From Beijerinckia sp. L45 (lineage in GTDB: Bacteria > Pseudomonadota > Alphaproteobacteria > Rhizobiales > Beijerinckiaceae): DNA of 37,533 nt. Shown piece by piece: positions 16,303-24,507 of the stretch. Location: positions 24,781 to 62,313 of the forward strand of contig NZ_LMUU01000215.1 of assembly GCF_009765775.1 (NCBI RefSeq), in the 5' to 3' direction. Position numbers and translations under genes: made by a program. Positions within the stretch are counted from its first letter, which is position 1. Every line of letters starts with the position of its first letter. The notes beneath the pieces are model-generated. The model did no database searches, had not been told where the DNA came from, and was given only the letters and a program-made list of their open reading frames with translations.

Positions 16303-16944
16303 ATGACCATTAGTGACAGCGGGCCGGCCAAGCCCGCCAAGTTTCCTACCCTTTGCCATAGCGATCAGGACCTCGCGGTTTTGGCGCGTGAGAGCGGCCT
16401 GTCCGAAGCCGCAGCCGATGCTGTCGCCACCATAGATGCGGTGATGGGCAGGGTGCGCCGCTCGATCCAGCGGCGGGAGTACGGGCGCTTGATCGTGGCC
16501 CGCATAGATCCGTCGCTCGAGGTGAGTCATCTCGATGCGATCAGCGCTATCGTGCAGAATCCGTCAGTCGGTAATACGTCGGAGGACGAGGTGACGGTCG
16601 GTGTCGTCGCCGAACGCCTCGGCATCGACCCGTCCCGTGCCAGCCGCCTTTCCGCCGATATCATTGAGCGTGGCTACGCCTTCCGCGTTGCGTCGCAACT
16701 CGATGCCCGACGCATTTGCCTTAAGCTCACCGCCAAAGGCGAGCGTTTCGTGTCAGCGGTGCGCCAGACCAAATGGCGGATTTTCGCAGGGTCACTTGCG
16801 CGGTGGGACGAGCAAGAACTGGTGACGTTCGCCACCTTGCTGGAACGGTTCGCGGATTGGGCCGTCGACGAAGCGGGAATGGGCAAATTGGCGGATGCCG
16901 TCAAACAGATGATGGACGACACGGAAACAGGCGCGGGAGAATGA
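16303..16944 (+). CDS. MarR-family transcriptional regulator
   Basis: A 213-residue winged-helix regulator, somewhat longer than usual because of an N-terminal extension of about 50 residues. The DNA-binding part spans about residues 50-150: VTVGVVAERLGIDPSRASRL is the helix-turn-helix and AFRVASQLDARRICLKLTAK the wing. The C-terminal helices fit dimerisation. The ATG at 16303 is preferred; an in-frame TTG at 16285 would add six residues. It is divergent from the MFS exporter, whose expression it most likely represses together with its own until a ligand binds. The ligand is unknown. Confidence 0.87.
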   Translation: MTISDSGPAKPAKFPTLCHSDQDLAVLARESGLSEAAADAVATIDAVMGRVRRSIQRREYGRLIVARIDPSLEVSHLDAISAIVQNPSVGNTSEDEVTVGVVAERLGIDPSRASRLSADIIERGYAFRVASQLDARRICLKLTAKGERFVSAVRQTKWRIFAGSLARWDEQELVTFATLLERFADWAVDEAGMGKLADAVKQMMDDTETGAGE

Positions 16945-16956
16945 CGCGGCCTCTGA

Positions 16957-17211
16957 TTAGATCAATGAGAGGGTGATACGCGCTCGCCGGTGCTCAAAGC
17001 TGTCGACGAGCCGAGATGCCGCGTCGTGACCGCTGCGGATGCGGATCGTCACGATGCAGTAGACGACATCGGCCGAGAAGCAGGAATCCTCCCACTTGAT
17101 CTCACGGACCCAGCTGTCGATCCCGGGCGGCTTGCCGGAGGGCGTCGCCAGGCGCGGCTTGATCCGCTTGGGCAGGGGCGTGCAGGGAACAGTATGATCC
17201 AGCGTACGCAC
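16957..17211 (-). pseudogene. Apparent remnant of an ATP-dependent DNA ligase (LigD-like ligase domain start)
   Basis: An 84-codon frame whose first half reads like the start of the LigD-type ligase domain: KPRLATPSGKPPGIDSW followed by VREIKWE, where the Lys of EIK would be the AMP-accepting residue. The normal continuation KxDGxR is lost: the frame reads KWEDSCFS, then a stretch VTIRIRSGHDAASRL that again resembles the family (usually TRNG-DWT-RF). The frame then stops, hundreds of residues short. I infer a truncated, damaged ligase fragment. The similarity is judged from memory of the family. A short functional protein is unlikely. Confidence 0.45.
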
Positions 17212-17245
17212 CTTTGAAGCCGGCCTGGCGCTTTCTTTCCTGAGT

Positions 17246-17764
17246 TCAGTTGACTTTAGCCAAGAGCTGCTGCGCTTTCGTCAAGTTCGCGGGCACCCGC
17301 GCGCGCATGTCGCCGAGCACCTTCTTGAGTTCCGCACCCTCTGCCGCCGGCTGAAGAACCGCGGTGAGTTGCTGAATCACGCTACGATGGTGATCCACTT
17401 CCTGACCGAGGAATTCTTTGTCGATGTCCGCGACCTTGGCCGCGTTGAGAGCTGCGATGTCGTTTTTTAGGGTCGCTTCGAGTTTGCTGCTGTCGTCGCT
17501 GCCGGCGGCCCGAACGCCACTCTTCTTGGCGATCGCGAGCAGTTCTGCCGTTCGATCGACGTGCATCTTGATCATGTGGGTTGCGAAATCTTTGACGTCC
17601 GCATTCTGCGATTTGGCTTGGATAATTTTGCTCATTTCGATCTGCCCGTCGTCTGAAGAAACGAGGTAGCCGATCGTTTGCGCATCGCTCCAGCCGGCGC
17701 TGGCATAGGCGACGTTGGCAAGCAGGCAGAAGACGGCGATCGCGGTTGAGATGGTGAGTCGCAT
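17246..17764 (-). CDS. DUF4142 exported protein
   Basis: A 172-residue protein with a Sec signal peptide (residues 1-23, ending AYASA). The mature part is helical with the DUF4142 pattern: QTIGYLVSSDDGQIEMSKII, KDFATHMIKMHVDRTAELLA and EVDHHRSVIQQL. The conserved His residues fall on two helices as in this ferritin-like-looking family. Members are common in alphaproteobacteria, often several per genome, and their role is largely undefined. AAGGA precedes the ATG. It ends with a short KVN tail before TGA and appears to be a single-gene unit. Confidence 0.88.
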   Translation of the reverse strand: MRLTISTAIAVFCLLANVAYASAGWSDAQTIGYLVSSDDGQIEMSKIIQAKSQNADVKDFATHMIKMHVDRTAELLAIAKKSGVRAAGSDDSSKLEATLKNDIAALNAAKVADIDKEFLGQEVDHHRSVIQQLTAVLQPAAEGAELKKVLGDMRARVPANLTKAQQLLAKVN

Positions 17765-18247
17765 CGATTGGATCCTTGTGCGATGAGAGTTGGCTCAATG
17801 ATAGCACGCGGCGAACCTCGCGGATCATGCGACGGAGAGAGTAGCATCGGTCCAGGCGACTGCGCCATGTGAGGCGGGCAGCGCCACCCGGTAAGTGAGA
17901 ACAGTAGGGCGCGTTCCTCGTCGATCGCGTCGGCGCCCATGCCCTTGGACATCCCCCACGGCGATGTGGTCGTTCAAGTGGTGCGATGAAGTAGGACAGT
18001 CCGAGGCGGCATGACTGCTCCACGGACGGCCCACTAAGAACGACCGCTCCCACGCATCGGCGCTCTAAAGCAGTCCGACCGCTTTCAGCCATAGACAGGC
18101 CATCAGGCGTAATCGCGTCCAACTGCTGTTCAACCGAAATCGTGAAGCATAGGACAGGCACTCGCCGGGCCGTGACCATCCCGTGCGGCGATCTCAATCC
18201 TCGATTTAATTGCTTGGCCTGCCCGTCGAGCGCCTTGCAGCATAGCC
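17765..18247. other. Intergenic stretch, no convincing gene
   Basis: About 480 bases. The part nearest 17765 should contain the promoter of the DUF4142 gene. Several minus-strand frames cross the region, some running on into the DUF4142 gene in another frame, but none has a ribosome-binding site or a recognisable domain. No strong hairpin was noticed. Confidence 0.5.
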
Positions 18248-18925
18248 TCAGAGATCTCTTAAATGTTCGATAACGTTGGTTCTAAGACCATCAAGATGTT
18301 CGAACATGGCGCGTTTCGCCCCTTCCGGATCATTACCGAGCAGGGCGTCGATCAGGCGTAAGTGTTCTGTCTTTGCGGATTGGCTCTTTCCGGGAAACTC
18401 GGTCAATTCGAATAGGCGCGTGCGGCGCCGGAGATTGCGGACCAGATCGGCAAGATAGTCGTTGTGGAGAGCGTCGACCACCGCAAGATGAATATCTTCA
18501 TCGAGAGCCCAAGCATTGATGCTGTGCGGTAATTCGGGCGCCTGCGTTACGCGATCCCTAAAGGTTTCGAGGACGCTTGATTTAATCTTACCGCAGGCGA
18601 GCCACGCGGCCTCCGGCTCGAGCAGACGCCGCACCTGCAGCATGTCGAGAAATTCCCGGATCGTCACCGTCCGCACAGTAAGAGCCCGTCCTGCGCGTAC
18701 GAGCAGTCCCTCGCCCTCCAAACGGCCCAAGGCATCGCGGATCGGGGTTCGCGACAGATTCAGGCTTTCAGCGAGCCGGCTCTCCTGAATGGCGTCGCCA
18801 CCACGCAGCGTGCCGTCGGACAGACGTTCCACGACATAATTGTAGGCGCGATCGGCCATGCTTGGAGCAACCGCAGCGATAGCGGACAGCTTGAACCCGC
18901 GTGTGTCTTTCGCGGCGATGCTCAT
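18248..18925 (-). CDS. GntR-family regulator with FCD ligand-binding domain (first)
   Basis: A 225-residue regulator. The N-terminal winged helix carries AESLNLSRTPIRDALGRLEG, the GntR signature, then EGLLVRAGRALTV. The C-terminal part is an all-helical FCD domain; DEDIHLAVVDALHN, EHLRLIDALLGND and MFEHL supply the Asp/His positions that often bind a metal and an organic acid. It shares orientation and architecture with the next regulator, 172 bases upstream, and both lie at the head of the catabolic island facing away from it. A local regulatory role sensing a pathway intermediate is likely but inferred. Confidence 0.9.
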   Translation of the reverse strand: MSIAAKDTRGFKLSAIAAVAPSMADRAYNYVVERLSDGTLRGGDAIQESRLAESLNLSRTPIRDALGRLEGEGLLVRAGRALTVRTVTIREFLDMLQVRRLLEPEAAWLACGKIKSSVLETFRDRVTQAPELPHSINAWALDEDIHLAVVDALHNDYLADLVRNLRRRTRLFELTEFPGKSQSAKTEHLRLIDALLGNDPEGAKRAMFEHLDGLRTNVIEHLRDL

Positions 18926-19097
18926 CGGGCGTGCCTTCTGTCTTTATTCGCCATCCGGTCAGGCCTTATTCTCACAAACGCCAGCGGCGCCTAGTTCTGC
19001 AGCATATCCTTGGGCCATACCCGAAGTATGCCGCAGGCTCGCGGTTTCGTTCAATCGAACGTTTTCATGATCCAGCACGACAGCGACGCTCATCGTG

Positions 19098-19784
19098 TCA
19101 AACGGATTGCTTTATCGCGACAATGCGGTCGACGATGGACGCTCGCACATTGTCCAGATGCTCCGCCATGCATCGACGGGCGCCAGCGGCATCGCCGGCC
19201 GTAACCGCATCTACGATCGCAAGGTGCTCGGCAGCGCCCGGCGCCAGACGCTCGGGAATCTGGCGGGTGTCGAAGATGTGGGTCCGGCGCCTCAAGTCGA
19301 GGAGCGTAGTCGCCATAAACCTGTTTTGCGCCGCTTCCGAGATCATGCCGTGCACGAGGTCGTCAACAGCCCAGTGATCTGAGGGAGATGGTTGCGCCGC
19401 GCTTACGAGCGTCGCAATGGCGTCTCGCGCCTGTTTGGCTGCCTTCTGATCGATGCCGCGCTCTGCGGCGATCCCGGCGGCTTCGACTTCCAGCAGCTTT
19501 CTCACTTTGAGGATCTCGATAAAATCCTGCACGGCGATTTTGCAGACAATCGGCGATCGGGTGTCGCGCGACGTGACAAGGCCTTGGGCTTCGAGTTTCG
19601 CCAGAGCTTCCCGCACGGGCGTTCGGGAAATGCCTAGATTTTCTGCAAGGCGGCGTTCTTGGAGGACAGTACCGGGCGCGAGATCGCCCGCAAGAAGCAG
19701 GAGGAGCAGGCTCTCGTACGCCTGATTGCTCAGGCTGCCTTGCTTCCCGGCTTTTGTATCCGGGTAATCGACACTCACATTCAT
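19098..19784 (-). CDS. GntR-family regulator with FCD ligand-binding domain (second)
   Basis: A 228-residue paralogue in architecture of the regulator at 18248. Its helix-turn-helix reads AENLGISRTPVREALAKLEA, and the FCD domain has DLVHGMISEAAQN, EHLAIVDAVTAGD and MAEHLDNVRASI. The ATG at 19784 is chosen; the frame continues to 19853 but adds sequence with no similarity to the family. It is divergent from the binding-protein gene across about 260 bases containing TGGT/ACCA-type half-sites, so it is the better candidate for direct control of the catabolic genes. FadR-subfamily GntR proteins typically bind TGGT-N-ACCA palindromes. Repressor or activator action is not decidable here. Confidence 0.9.
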   Translation of the reverse strand: MNVSVDYPDTKAGKQGSLSNQAYESLLLLLLAGDLAPGTVLQERRLAENLGISRTPVREALAKLEAQGLVTSRDTRSPIVCKIAVQDFIEILKVRKLLEVEAAGIAAERGIDQKAAKQARDAIATLVSAAQPSPSDHWAVDDLVHGMISEAAQNRFMATTLLDLRRRTHIFDTRQIPERLAPGAAEHLAIVDAVTAGDAAGARRCMAEHLDNVRASIVDRIVAIKQSV

Positions 19785-19953
19785 GCTCCAAGGCGTGGCA
19801 TCGCAACAAAATCCCGACCACGCAGGCCTCAACCCATCCGGGCGAAACGCCAAGCGTATCCTATAAATATACCGATTTCAGCCGTCTAGAGAGGCGTTCG
19901 GGATCGAGGTGCGGCTGTCGTGCATCAAGGGAGTCGCCGAGCATTTTCCGGCC

Positions 19954-19974
19954 TGGTCTACAGCTTGCATACCA
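19954..19974. promoter_or_regulatory. Two imperfect GntR/FadR-type operator copies upstream of the binding-protein gene
   Basis: TGGTCTACAG (19954-19963) and TTGCATACCA (19965-19974) match 7 and 8 of 10 bases of the perfect palindrome TGGTATACCA found at 21147. They lie about 70-90 bases before the start at 20043, in the divergent region with the second GntR gene. This is a visual match and is proposed, not proven. Confidence 0.4.
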
Positions 19975-20042
19975 ACTGAATACGGCGCACGGGCCGACGT
20001 GTTCGGCGGGACGGATCCGCTGATGCAAGCAGGGGTAAGAAC

Positions 20043-21050
20043 ATGACCCGCATAGATCATTCACTCGGTATGTCGCGGCGCGGCCTGCTAGGGGCTGCAG
20101 TGACCCTGCCGCTTCTGGGACGGACGAGCGCATTCGCTGCGGATCTTGAAAAAGTCAGCATTCGGCTGGATTGGCTTCCCGGCGCGTATCATTCGGCCCT
20201 ATTCGTTGCGAAGGCTCGTGGCTACTACAAGGATCGTGGACTCGACGTCGAGCTTCTCAACGGACAGGGCAGCGGCTCGACATTGCAACTGCTCGCTGCC
20301 GGAAATCACACACTCGGATTGGCCAGCCTTTCCGCCCTTGCCCTTGCCACCTCGAAGGGCGTGCCGGTCATCGGCGTTGCCGGGATCATGCAGCGTGCAC
20401 CGGAGTCGGTGATTTCGCTCAAGGGATCCGGCCTGCTGAAACCGAAGGATCTCGAAGGCAAAAGCTATGGCGCTGTGCCGGGCGATCAGGCGCAGCGTCT
20501 GTTCGATGCCTTCGCGGAAGTGAACAAGCTCGACATGTCGAAGATCAAGAAGGTCTCGATCAACCACGCGGCGTCGCTGACGTCCCTGGTCAACGGCGAT
20601 GTCGACTTCATCGCCGCATGGGCAACGCCCGACGGCACGAAGGTCAACGCGATCAAGCCGATCAATCCGCCGATGATGTTTTCGGACTATGGAATCAACA
20701 CGCTTGGCACCGGCGTTTTTGCTTCAAAGGATACGGCCGAGAAGAAGCCCGACATGATCAAGCGGTTCCTTCTCGCGACCATCAAGGGCGCGGCCGACGT
20801 TGCGAACGACCCGGCTGCCGGCGTCGCTGCGGTTCATGAAGCAAACCCGGAGACGGATCCGAAGATTCTTGCCATCGAAATGGCGGCGCTGCCGCGCTAC
20901 CTCCACACCGATGACAGTGCCGGCAAGCTTTACGGCTGGGTGGCGGAAAAGGATCTGATCCAAACGATCGCGATCCAGGAGAAATATTTCGGTATGCGCG
21001 TCGGCATGAAGCCTGCCGACATCTACACCGGGCAATTCTTCGCCAGTTGA
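20043..21050 (+). CDS. ABC transporter substrate-binding protein, NMT1/ThiY-like (NitT/TauT class)
   Basis: A 335-residue periplasmic binding protein. The N-terminus has a Tat-like signal (MSRRGLLGAAVTLPLLG, cleaved near SAFAA). The mature part begins VSIRLDWLPGAYHSALFVAK and continues AKARGYYKDRGLDVELLNGQ, the hallmark of the NMT1/THI5-like family, whose known members bind pyrimidines, nitrate/sulfonates or aromatic acids. An internal LEGKSYGAVPGD also fits. The cognate ATPase and permease lie about 7 kb downstream in the same strand run (28175-29835). AGGGG precedes the ATG. Binding of a small nitrogenous ring compound is an inference from the neighbours. Confidence 0.9.
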   Translation: MTRIDHSLGMSRRGLLGAAVTLPLLGRTSAFAADLEKVSIRLDWLPGAYHSALFVAKARGYYKDRGLDVELLNGQGSGSTLQLLAAGNHTLGLASLSALALATSKGVPVIGVAGIMQRAPESVISLKGSGLLKPKDLEGKSYGAVPGDQAQRLFDAFAEVNKLDMSKIKKVSINHAASLTSLVNGDVDFIAAWATPDGTKVNAIKPINPPMMFSDYGINTLGTGVFASKDTAEKKPDMIKRFLLATIKGAADVANDPAAGVAAVHEANPETDPKILAIEMAALPRYLHTDDSAGKLYGWVAEKDLIQTIAIQEKYFGMRVGMKPADIYTGQFFAS

Positions 21051-21146
21051 CGGGCCGCTGTTCGCAATGAGTCTCCGGCGCCGACATGGGTGTCGTAAGA
21101 CGTGCTCGTCCCGATCCCAAGAGGTAGATGCGCACTTGGATTCATT

Positions 21147-21156
21147 TGGTATACCA
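21147..21156. promoter_or_regulatory. Perfect TGGTATACCA palindrome, putative GntR/FCD operator
   Basis: A perfect ten-base palindrome 66 bases before the Rieske oxygenase start, in a 171-base spacer. It matches the TGGT-N-ACCA form used by FadR-subfamily regulators, two of which are encoded just upstream. Its placement suggests a second, regulated promoter for the oxygenase and the genes after it. Confidence 0.6.
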
Positions 21157-21221
21157 GACAAATTGCGCGCGGATGCGAGTTTGAGATTTGCTCCGTGCCC
21201 GGCCTTCAACGGGAGACGACG

Positions 21222-22547
21222 ATGATTTCTGCCGAGGAAAACGTGATCCTTACCCGGGTCGGACGCGGCACGCCGATGGGCAACCTGATGCGCCAGTTCT
21301 GGATTCCGGCATGCTTGTCGTCCGAGCTCATCGCCGACGGCGATCCGACGCGCTTGATGCTGCTTGGCGAAAAGCTGATCGCGTTTCGCGACACCGCGGG
21401 CCGCGTCGGGATCTTCGACCATCGGTGCCCGCACCGCTGCGCGTCGCTGTTCTTCGGCCGGAATGAAGAGGGCGGGATTCGCTGCGCCTATCATGGCTGG
21501 AAGTTCGACGTCGATGGCAATTGCCTCGATCAGCCGAACGTGCCGGACAAGAACCGCTATCCCGCCGGCACCAAGGCCTATGCCTATCAGGTCACCGAAC
21601 GCGGCGGCCTCGTATTCCTCTACATGGGCGAAAAAGAAGTAGCGCCGCCGCTTCCCGATCTCGAGCCGACCATGGTCGATACCAAGGACAAGGGCATCGC
21701 GCTGACCCAGCGTGACTGCAACTGGTTGCAGGCGCTCGAAGGCGACGTCGATACGTCCCACGTCGGTTTCCTGCATGTTGGAAAGGTCGACGGCGAACAG
21801 ATCGATCTGAACGATCCCGCCCGCTACACCGTAATCAACAAGGACCCCATCATCAACGTCACGGAGACCGATTACGGGACGATGTATTCGGCACAGCGCG
21901 ACGCCGACGAGAACAAAGAGCACCATCGCTTCGCGTCGTTCATCTTTCCGTTCTGGGTCACCTATCCCAGCGACATGCTGGCCAACAACGTCTCGGCCAA
22001 CGCTTGGGTGCCGATCGACGACGAACACACGATGATCTTCAACATCGACGTCTATCGCGGCACCGGCAAGGACACGACCCTGTACTATCGGGACGGGACG
22101 GAAGTCCCGGGATTGTCACGTCCCCTCGACTATCGTCCGCGCACCGACGACTGGATGGGGCGCTGGCGGCCAACGGCCAGCCGCGCCAACGACTATTACC
22201 TCGACCGCGAAATGCAGCGTAACGGTTCCAGCTATACCGGCATCGTCGGCATTACGATGCAGGATCAGGCGATCCAGGAAAGCATGGGCGCCATCGTTGA
22301 TCGCAGCCTCGAGCATCTCGCCTCGAGTGATCGGATGGTCATGCTGACGCGCCGCGCCCTGCTCAAGGCCGCGATCGATTATCGCGACACCGGAAAGCTG
22401 CCGCGCATCGTCGAGGAGCCGCATCTGTGCCGTGATGCGCGTGGCGGCGATATCGTCGTGCAGAAGGGCACCGACTGGCTCGATGCCTATGAGAACGCGA
22501 TGAACTCTGCCGTCGGCCCGCTGCACGGCCTGAAGGCCGCCGAGTAA
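21222..22547 (+). CDS. Rieske non-heme iron oxygenase, alpha subunit (phthalate 4,5-dioxygenase/monooxygenase type)
   Basis: A 441-residue oxygenase subunit. The Rieske cluster ligands are Cys69-x-His71 and Cys88-x2-His91, 16 residues apart (CPHRCASLFF ... CAYHGWKF). The mononuclear iron site follows at about residues 173-185 in EGDVDTSHVGFLH, giving two His ligands; a carboxylate lies further on. The length and the opening MGNLMRQFWIPACLSSEL place it with class IA phthalate-dioxygenase-like enzymes, which work as alpha-only oligomers. No beta subunit is present. The ATG at 21222 follows GGGAG; the frame is open earlier but without a better start. The reductase follows 65 bases later. It probably hydroxylates or demethylates the imported ring. 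Confidence 0.94.
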   Translation: MISAEENVILTRVGRGTPMGNLMRQFWIPACLSSELIADGDPTRLMLLGEKLIAFRDTAGRVGIFDHRCPHRCASLFFGRNEEGGIRCAYHGWKFDVDGNCLDQPNVPDKNRYPAGTKAYAYQVTERGGLVFLYMGEKEVAPPLPDLEPTMVDTKDKGIALTQRDCNWLQALEGDVDTSHVGFLHVGKVDGEQIDLNDPARYTVINKDPIINVTETDYGTMYSAQRDADENKEHHRFASFIFPFWVTYPSDMLANNVSANAWVPIDDEHTMIFNIDVYRGTGKDTTLYYRDGTEVPGLSRPLDYRPRTDDWMGRWRPTASRANDYYLDREMQRNGSSYTGIVGITMQDQAIQESMGAIVDRSLEHLASSDRMVMLTRRALLKAAIDYRDTGKLPRIVEEPHLCRDARGGDIVVQKGTDWLDAYENAMNSAVGPLHGLKAAE

Positions 22548-22612
22548 CAGTCCCTGATGGCGAGCACTCCAAAGTTTAACGTCCATCCTTTGCGGCTTCG
22601 CAGTCGTGGCGC

Positions 22613-23605
22613 TTGCACGGCGGCGCGGTCGTGACCGCGCCTCCGCCGGGTCGGGCCGTTCTCGACGTTCAAGTCCGAGCGATCGCCGTGGAAGCCGACG
22701 GCATCTATTCGTTCGAGCTGCGATCGTGCGATGGCGGAGCCCTGCCTGCTTTCACAGCTGGCGCCCACATCGATGTGCTGATGCCTGGCGGCATCGAGCG
22801 AAGCTATTCGCTGATCAGCACGCCGGACGAGAAGCACCGCTATGTCATAGCGGTTGCCCGTGACCCGGCGAGCCGGGGCGGCTCGGCTTTCATGTGCGAC
22901 ACGCTGCGACCGGGCGACCGGATTACGGTTTCGTATCCTGCCAATACGTTCCCGCTTGTCGAGACTGGCGCGCATAGCGTTCTGATCGCCGGTGGGATCG
23001 GCATCACGCCGATCTGGTCGATGGTCCGCCGCCTGGAGGCCCTGCAGAGATCCTGGGCCTTGTTCTATGCTGCGCGAGCCGAGTCCAAGGCGGCGCTTCT
23101 GGACGGCGTCCGCGATCTGATGCGTGCGTATCCGGACCGCGTCATCGTGGCCTTCGATCAGGAGCCTGGCCAAACCACACTCGACATTGCCGGCATCGTG
23201 GCGGCTCAGCCGGCTCCCACGCATTTTTATTGCTGCGGTCCGTCCGGCATGCTCAAGGCCTTCGAAACCGCAACGGCGGACCGCGACCGCGCGTTCGTCC
23301 ATATCGAGCGCTTTGCCGCCGACGCGGCTCCTGCGCGCGGCGGGTTCGACGTGGTCTTGGCCAAGAGCGGCAGGACGATTTTCGTGCCGCCCGACCAGAC
23401 TATCCTGGAAACCCTGCTTGCGGCGGGCTTGAACACACCGCGATCCTGCATGCAGGGCGTCTGCGGCACGTGCGAGACCTTCGTTCTGGACGGCGTGCCG
23501 GATCATCGCGATGCCGTCTTGTCGAAGCGCGAACGGGCGTCGAACGCGAAAATGATGATCTGCTGCTCCGGGTGCATCGGCGAGCGGCTGGTCCTGGATC
23601 TATGA
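22613..23605 (+). CDS. Oxygenase reductase subunit (FMN, NAD and C-terminal [2Fe-2S]; VanB/phthalate dioxygenase reductase type)
   Basis: A 330-residue electron-transfer partner of the Rieske oxygenase. The domain order is as in phthalate dioxygenase reductase: FMN-binding (ERSYSLIST), NAD-binding (LIAGGIGITPIWSMV and CCGPSGML), then a plant-type ferredoxin domain with CMQGVCGTC and a final Cys in MMICCSGC. The frame has no ATG at the expected place. It can begin at TTG 22613 or GTG 22631; the flavin domain starts around residue 17, so either is adequate and the exact start is uncertain. No strong ribosome-binding site is visible. With the oxygenase it forms a complete two-component system. 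Confidence 0.93.
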   Translation: MHGGAVVTAPPPGRAVLDVQVRAIAVEADGIYSFELRSCDGGALPAFTAGAHIDVLMPGGIERSYSLISTPDEKHRYVIAVARDPASRGGSAFMCDTLRPGDRITVSYPANTFPLVETGAHSVLIAGGIGITPIWSMVRRLEALQRSWALFYAARAESKAALLDGVRDLMRAYPDRVIVAFDQEPGQTTLDIAGIVAAQPAPTHFYCCGPSGMLKAFETATADRDRAFVHIERFAADAAPARGGFDVVLAKSGRTIFVPPDQTILETLLAAGLNTPRSCMQGVCGTCETFVLDGVPDHRDAVLSKRERASNAKMMICCSGCIGERLVLDL

Positions 23606-23633
23606 TGCGGCCGAGCCACGGAGCGGACCCACG

Positions 23634-24497
23634 ATGACGAATCTCTCTGACGTGCTTTGGCAGGATCTGACGCGTGATGAGATTGCGGAGGCGCGGGATG
23701 CCGGCGCCCTCGTCGTCGTGCCGATCGGTGCCATCGAGCAGCACGGAAGTCATCTGCCTGTCGATACCGACGCCAAGCTCAGCACAGCGGTGGCGCGTCA
23801 CGCGGCCGTGCGGACGACATCCGCCAGGGTGCTGGTCGCGCCATCCCTGCCTTACGGTTTTTCGCCGCACCATCTCAGCCATGCCGGCACGATCAGCCTG
23901 CGTCTCGGCACCTACCTCGCCGTATTGGGCGACATCGCCGCGTCGCTCGCGGAGACCGGGTTCCGCCGCATCGTCTTCGTCAATGGGCACGGCGGCAACT
24001 CGGCGCCGCTGAAGTCCAAGATCGCCGAACTCGTGTCCGATGGTGTGCCGGTGACGGGCGTCGATTACTGGGCACCGGCCGATGCGCAATGGATCGCGAT
24101 GCTGAAAGGCAAAGCGCCGCGCTTCGGCCATGCCTGCGAGTTCGAGACGTCGCTGATGCTCGCCGTCGGTCGCGAACAGCAGAGCGATACGAGCAAGATT
24201 GTGAGTCGGATTCGGGATCTTCCGCCGCGGATCCTGCAGCCCTGGGTGCTTCCCGGCGAGACGGCCGATCCGATCGCCGAGGCCAAGGCCGCCTGGCCGC
24301 CGATCTTTCAGGGCGACGACGTCGGCTACCACGGCGACCCCGCCGCCGCGAGCGCGGAAAACGGCGCCGCCATCCTCGATGTGCTGGCAACGCGCCTTGC
24401 CCGCTTCTTCGACGAATTCGCGGCCATGCCGATCCGCGTGGGACGAACCGCGCCGGGCGTGGCGCGCCGAGTCTCCGATCCGCTGACCAACCGATAA
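23634..24497 (+). CDS. Creatininase-family cyclic amidohydrolase
   Basis: A 287-residue metal-dependent hydrolase of the creatininase superfamily, whose members open cyclic amides or cleave formamides. Metal-ligand motifs are in order: Glu35 and His37 in IGAIEQHGSHLP, Asp46 in DTDAKL, the structural motif VNGHGGN, and FGHACEFETSLML supplying the later His and Glu. The layout matches creatinine amidohydrolase and MftE/FAPy-deformylase relatives. It begins 28 bases after the reductase and ends ten bases before the next gene. In context it probably hydrolyses a ring amide made by the oxygenase or formed by the other amidohydrolases. True creatinine use is only one possibility. Confidence 0.92.
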   Translation: MTNLSDVLWQDLTRDEIAEARDAGALVVVPIGAIEQHGSHLPVDTDAKLSTAVARHAAVRTTSARVLVAPSLPYGFSPHHLSHAGTISLRLGTYLAVLGDIAASLAETGFRRIVFVNGHGGNSAPLKSKIAELVSDGVPVTGVDYWAPADAQWIAMLKGKAPRFGHACEFETSLMLAVGREQQSDTSKIVSRIRDLPPRILQPWVLPGETADPIAEAKAAWPPIFQGDDVGYHGDPAAASAENGAAILDVLATRLARFFDEFAAMPIRVGRTAPGVARRVSDPLTNR

Positions 24498-24507
24498 GGC
24501 ACCGATC

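Noticed and set aside
17382-18197. Minus-strand frame of 271 codons covering the spacer and the DUF4142 gene
   Set aside because: It overlaps the signal-peptide-bearing DUF4142 gene in another frame and shows no family features.
20724-22028. Antisense frame of 434 codons
   Set aside because: It runs opposite the binding protein and the Rieske oxygenase, both with clear motifs; it has no recognisable domain.
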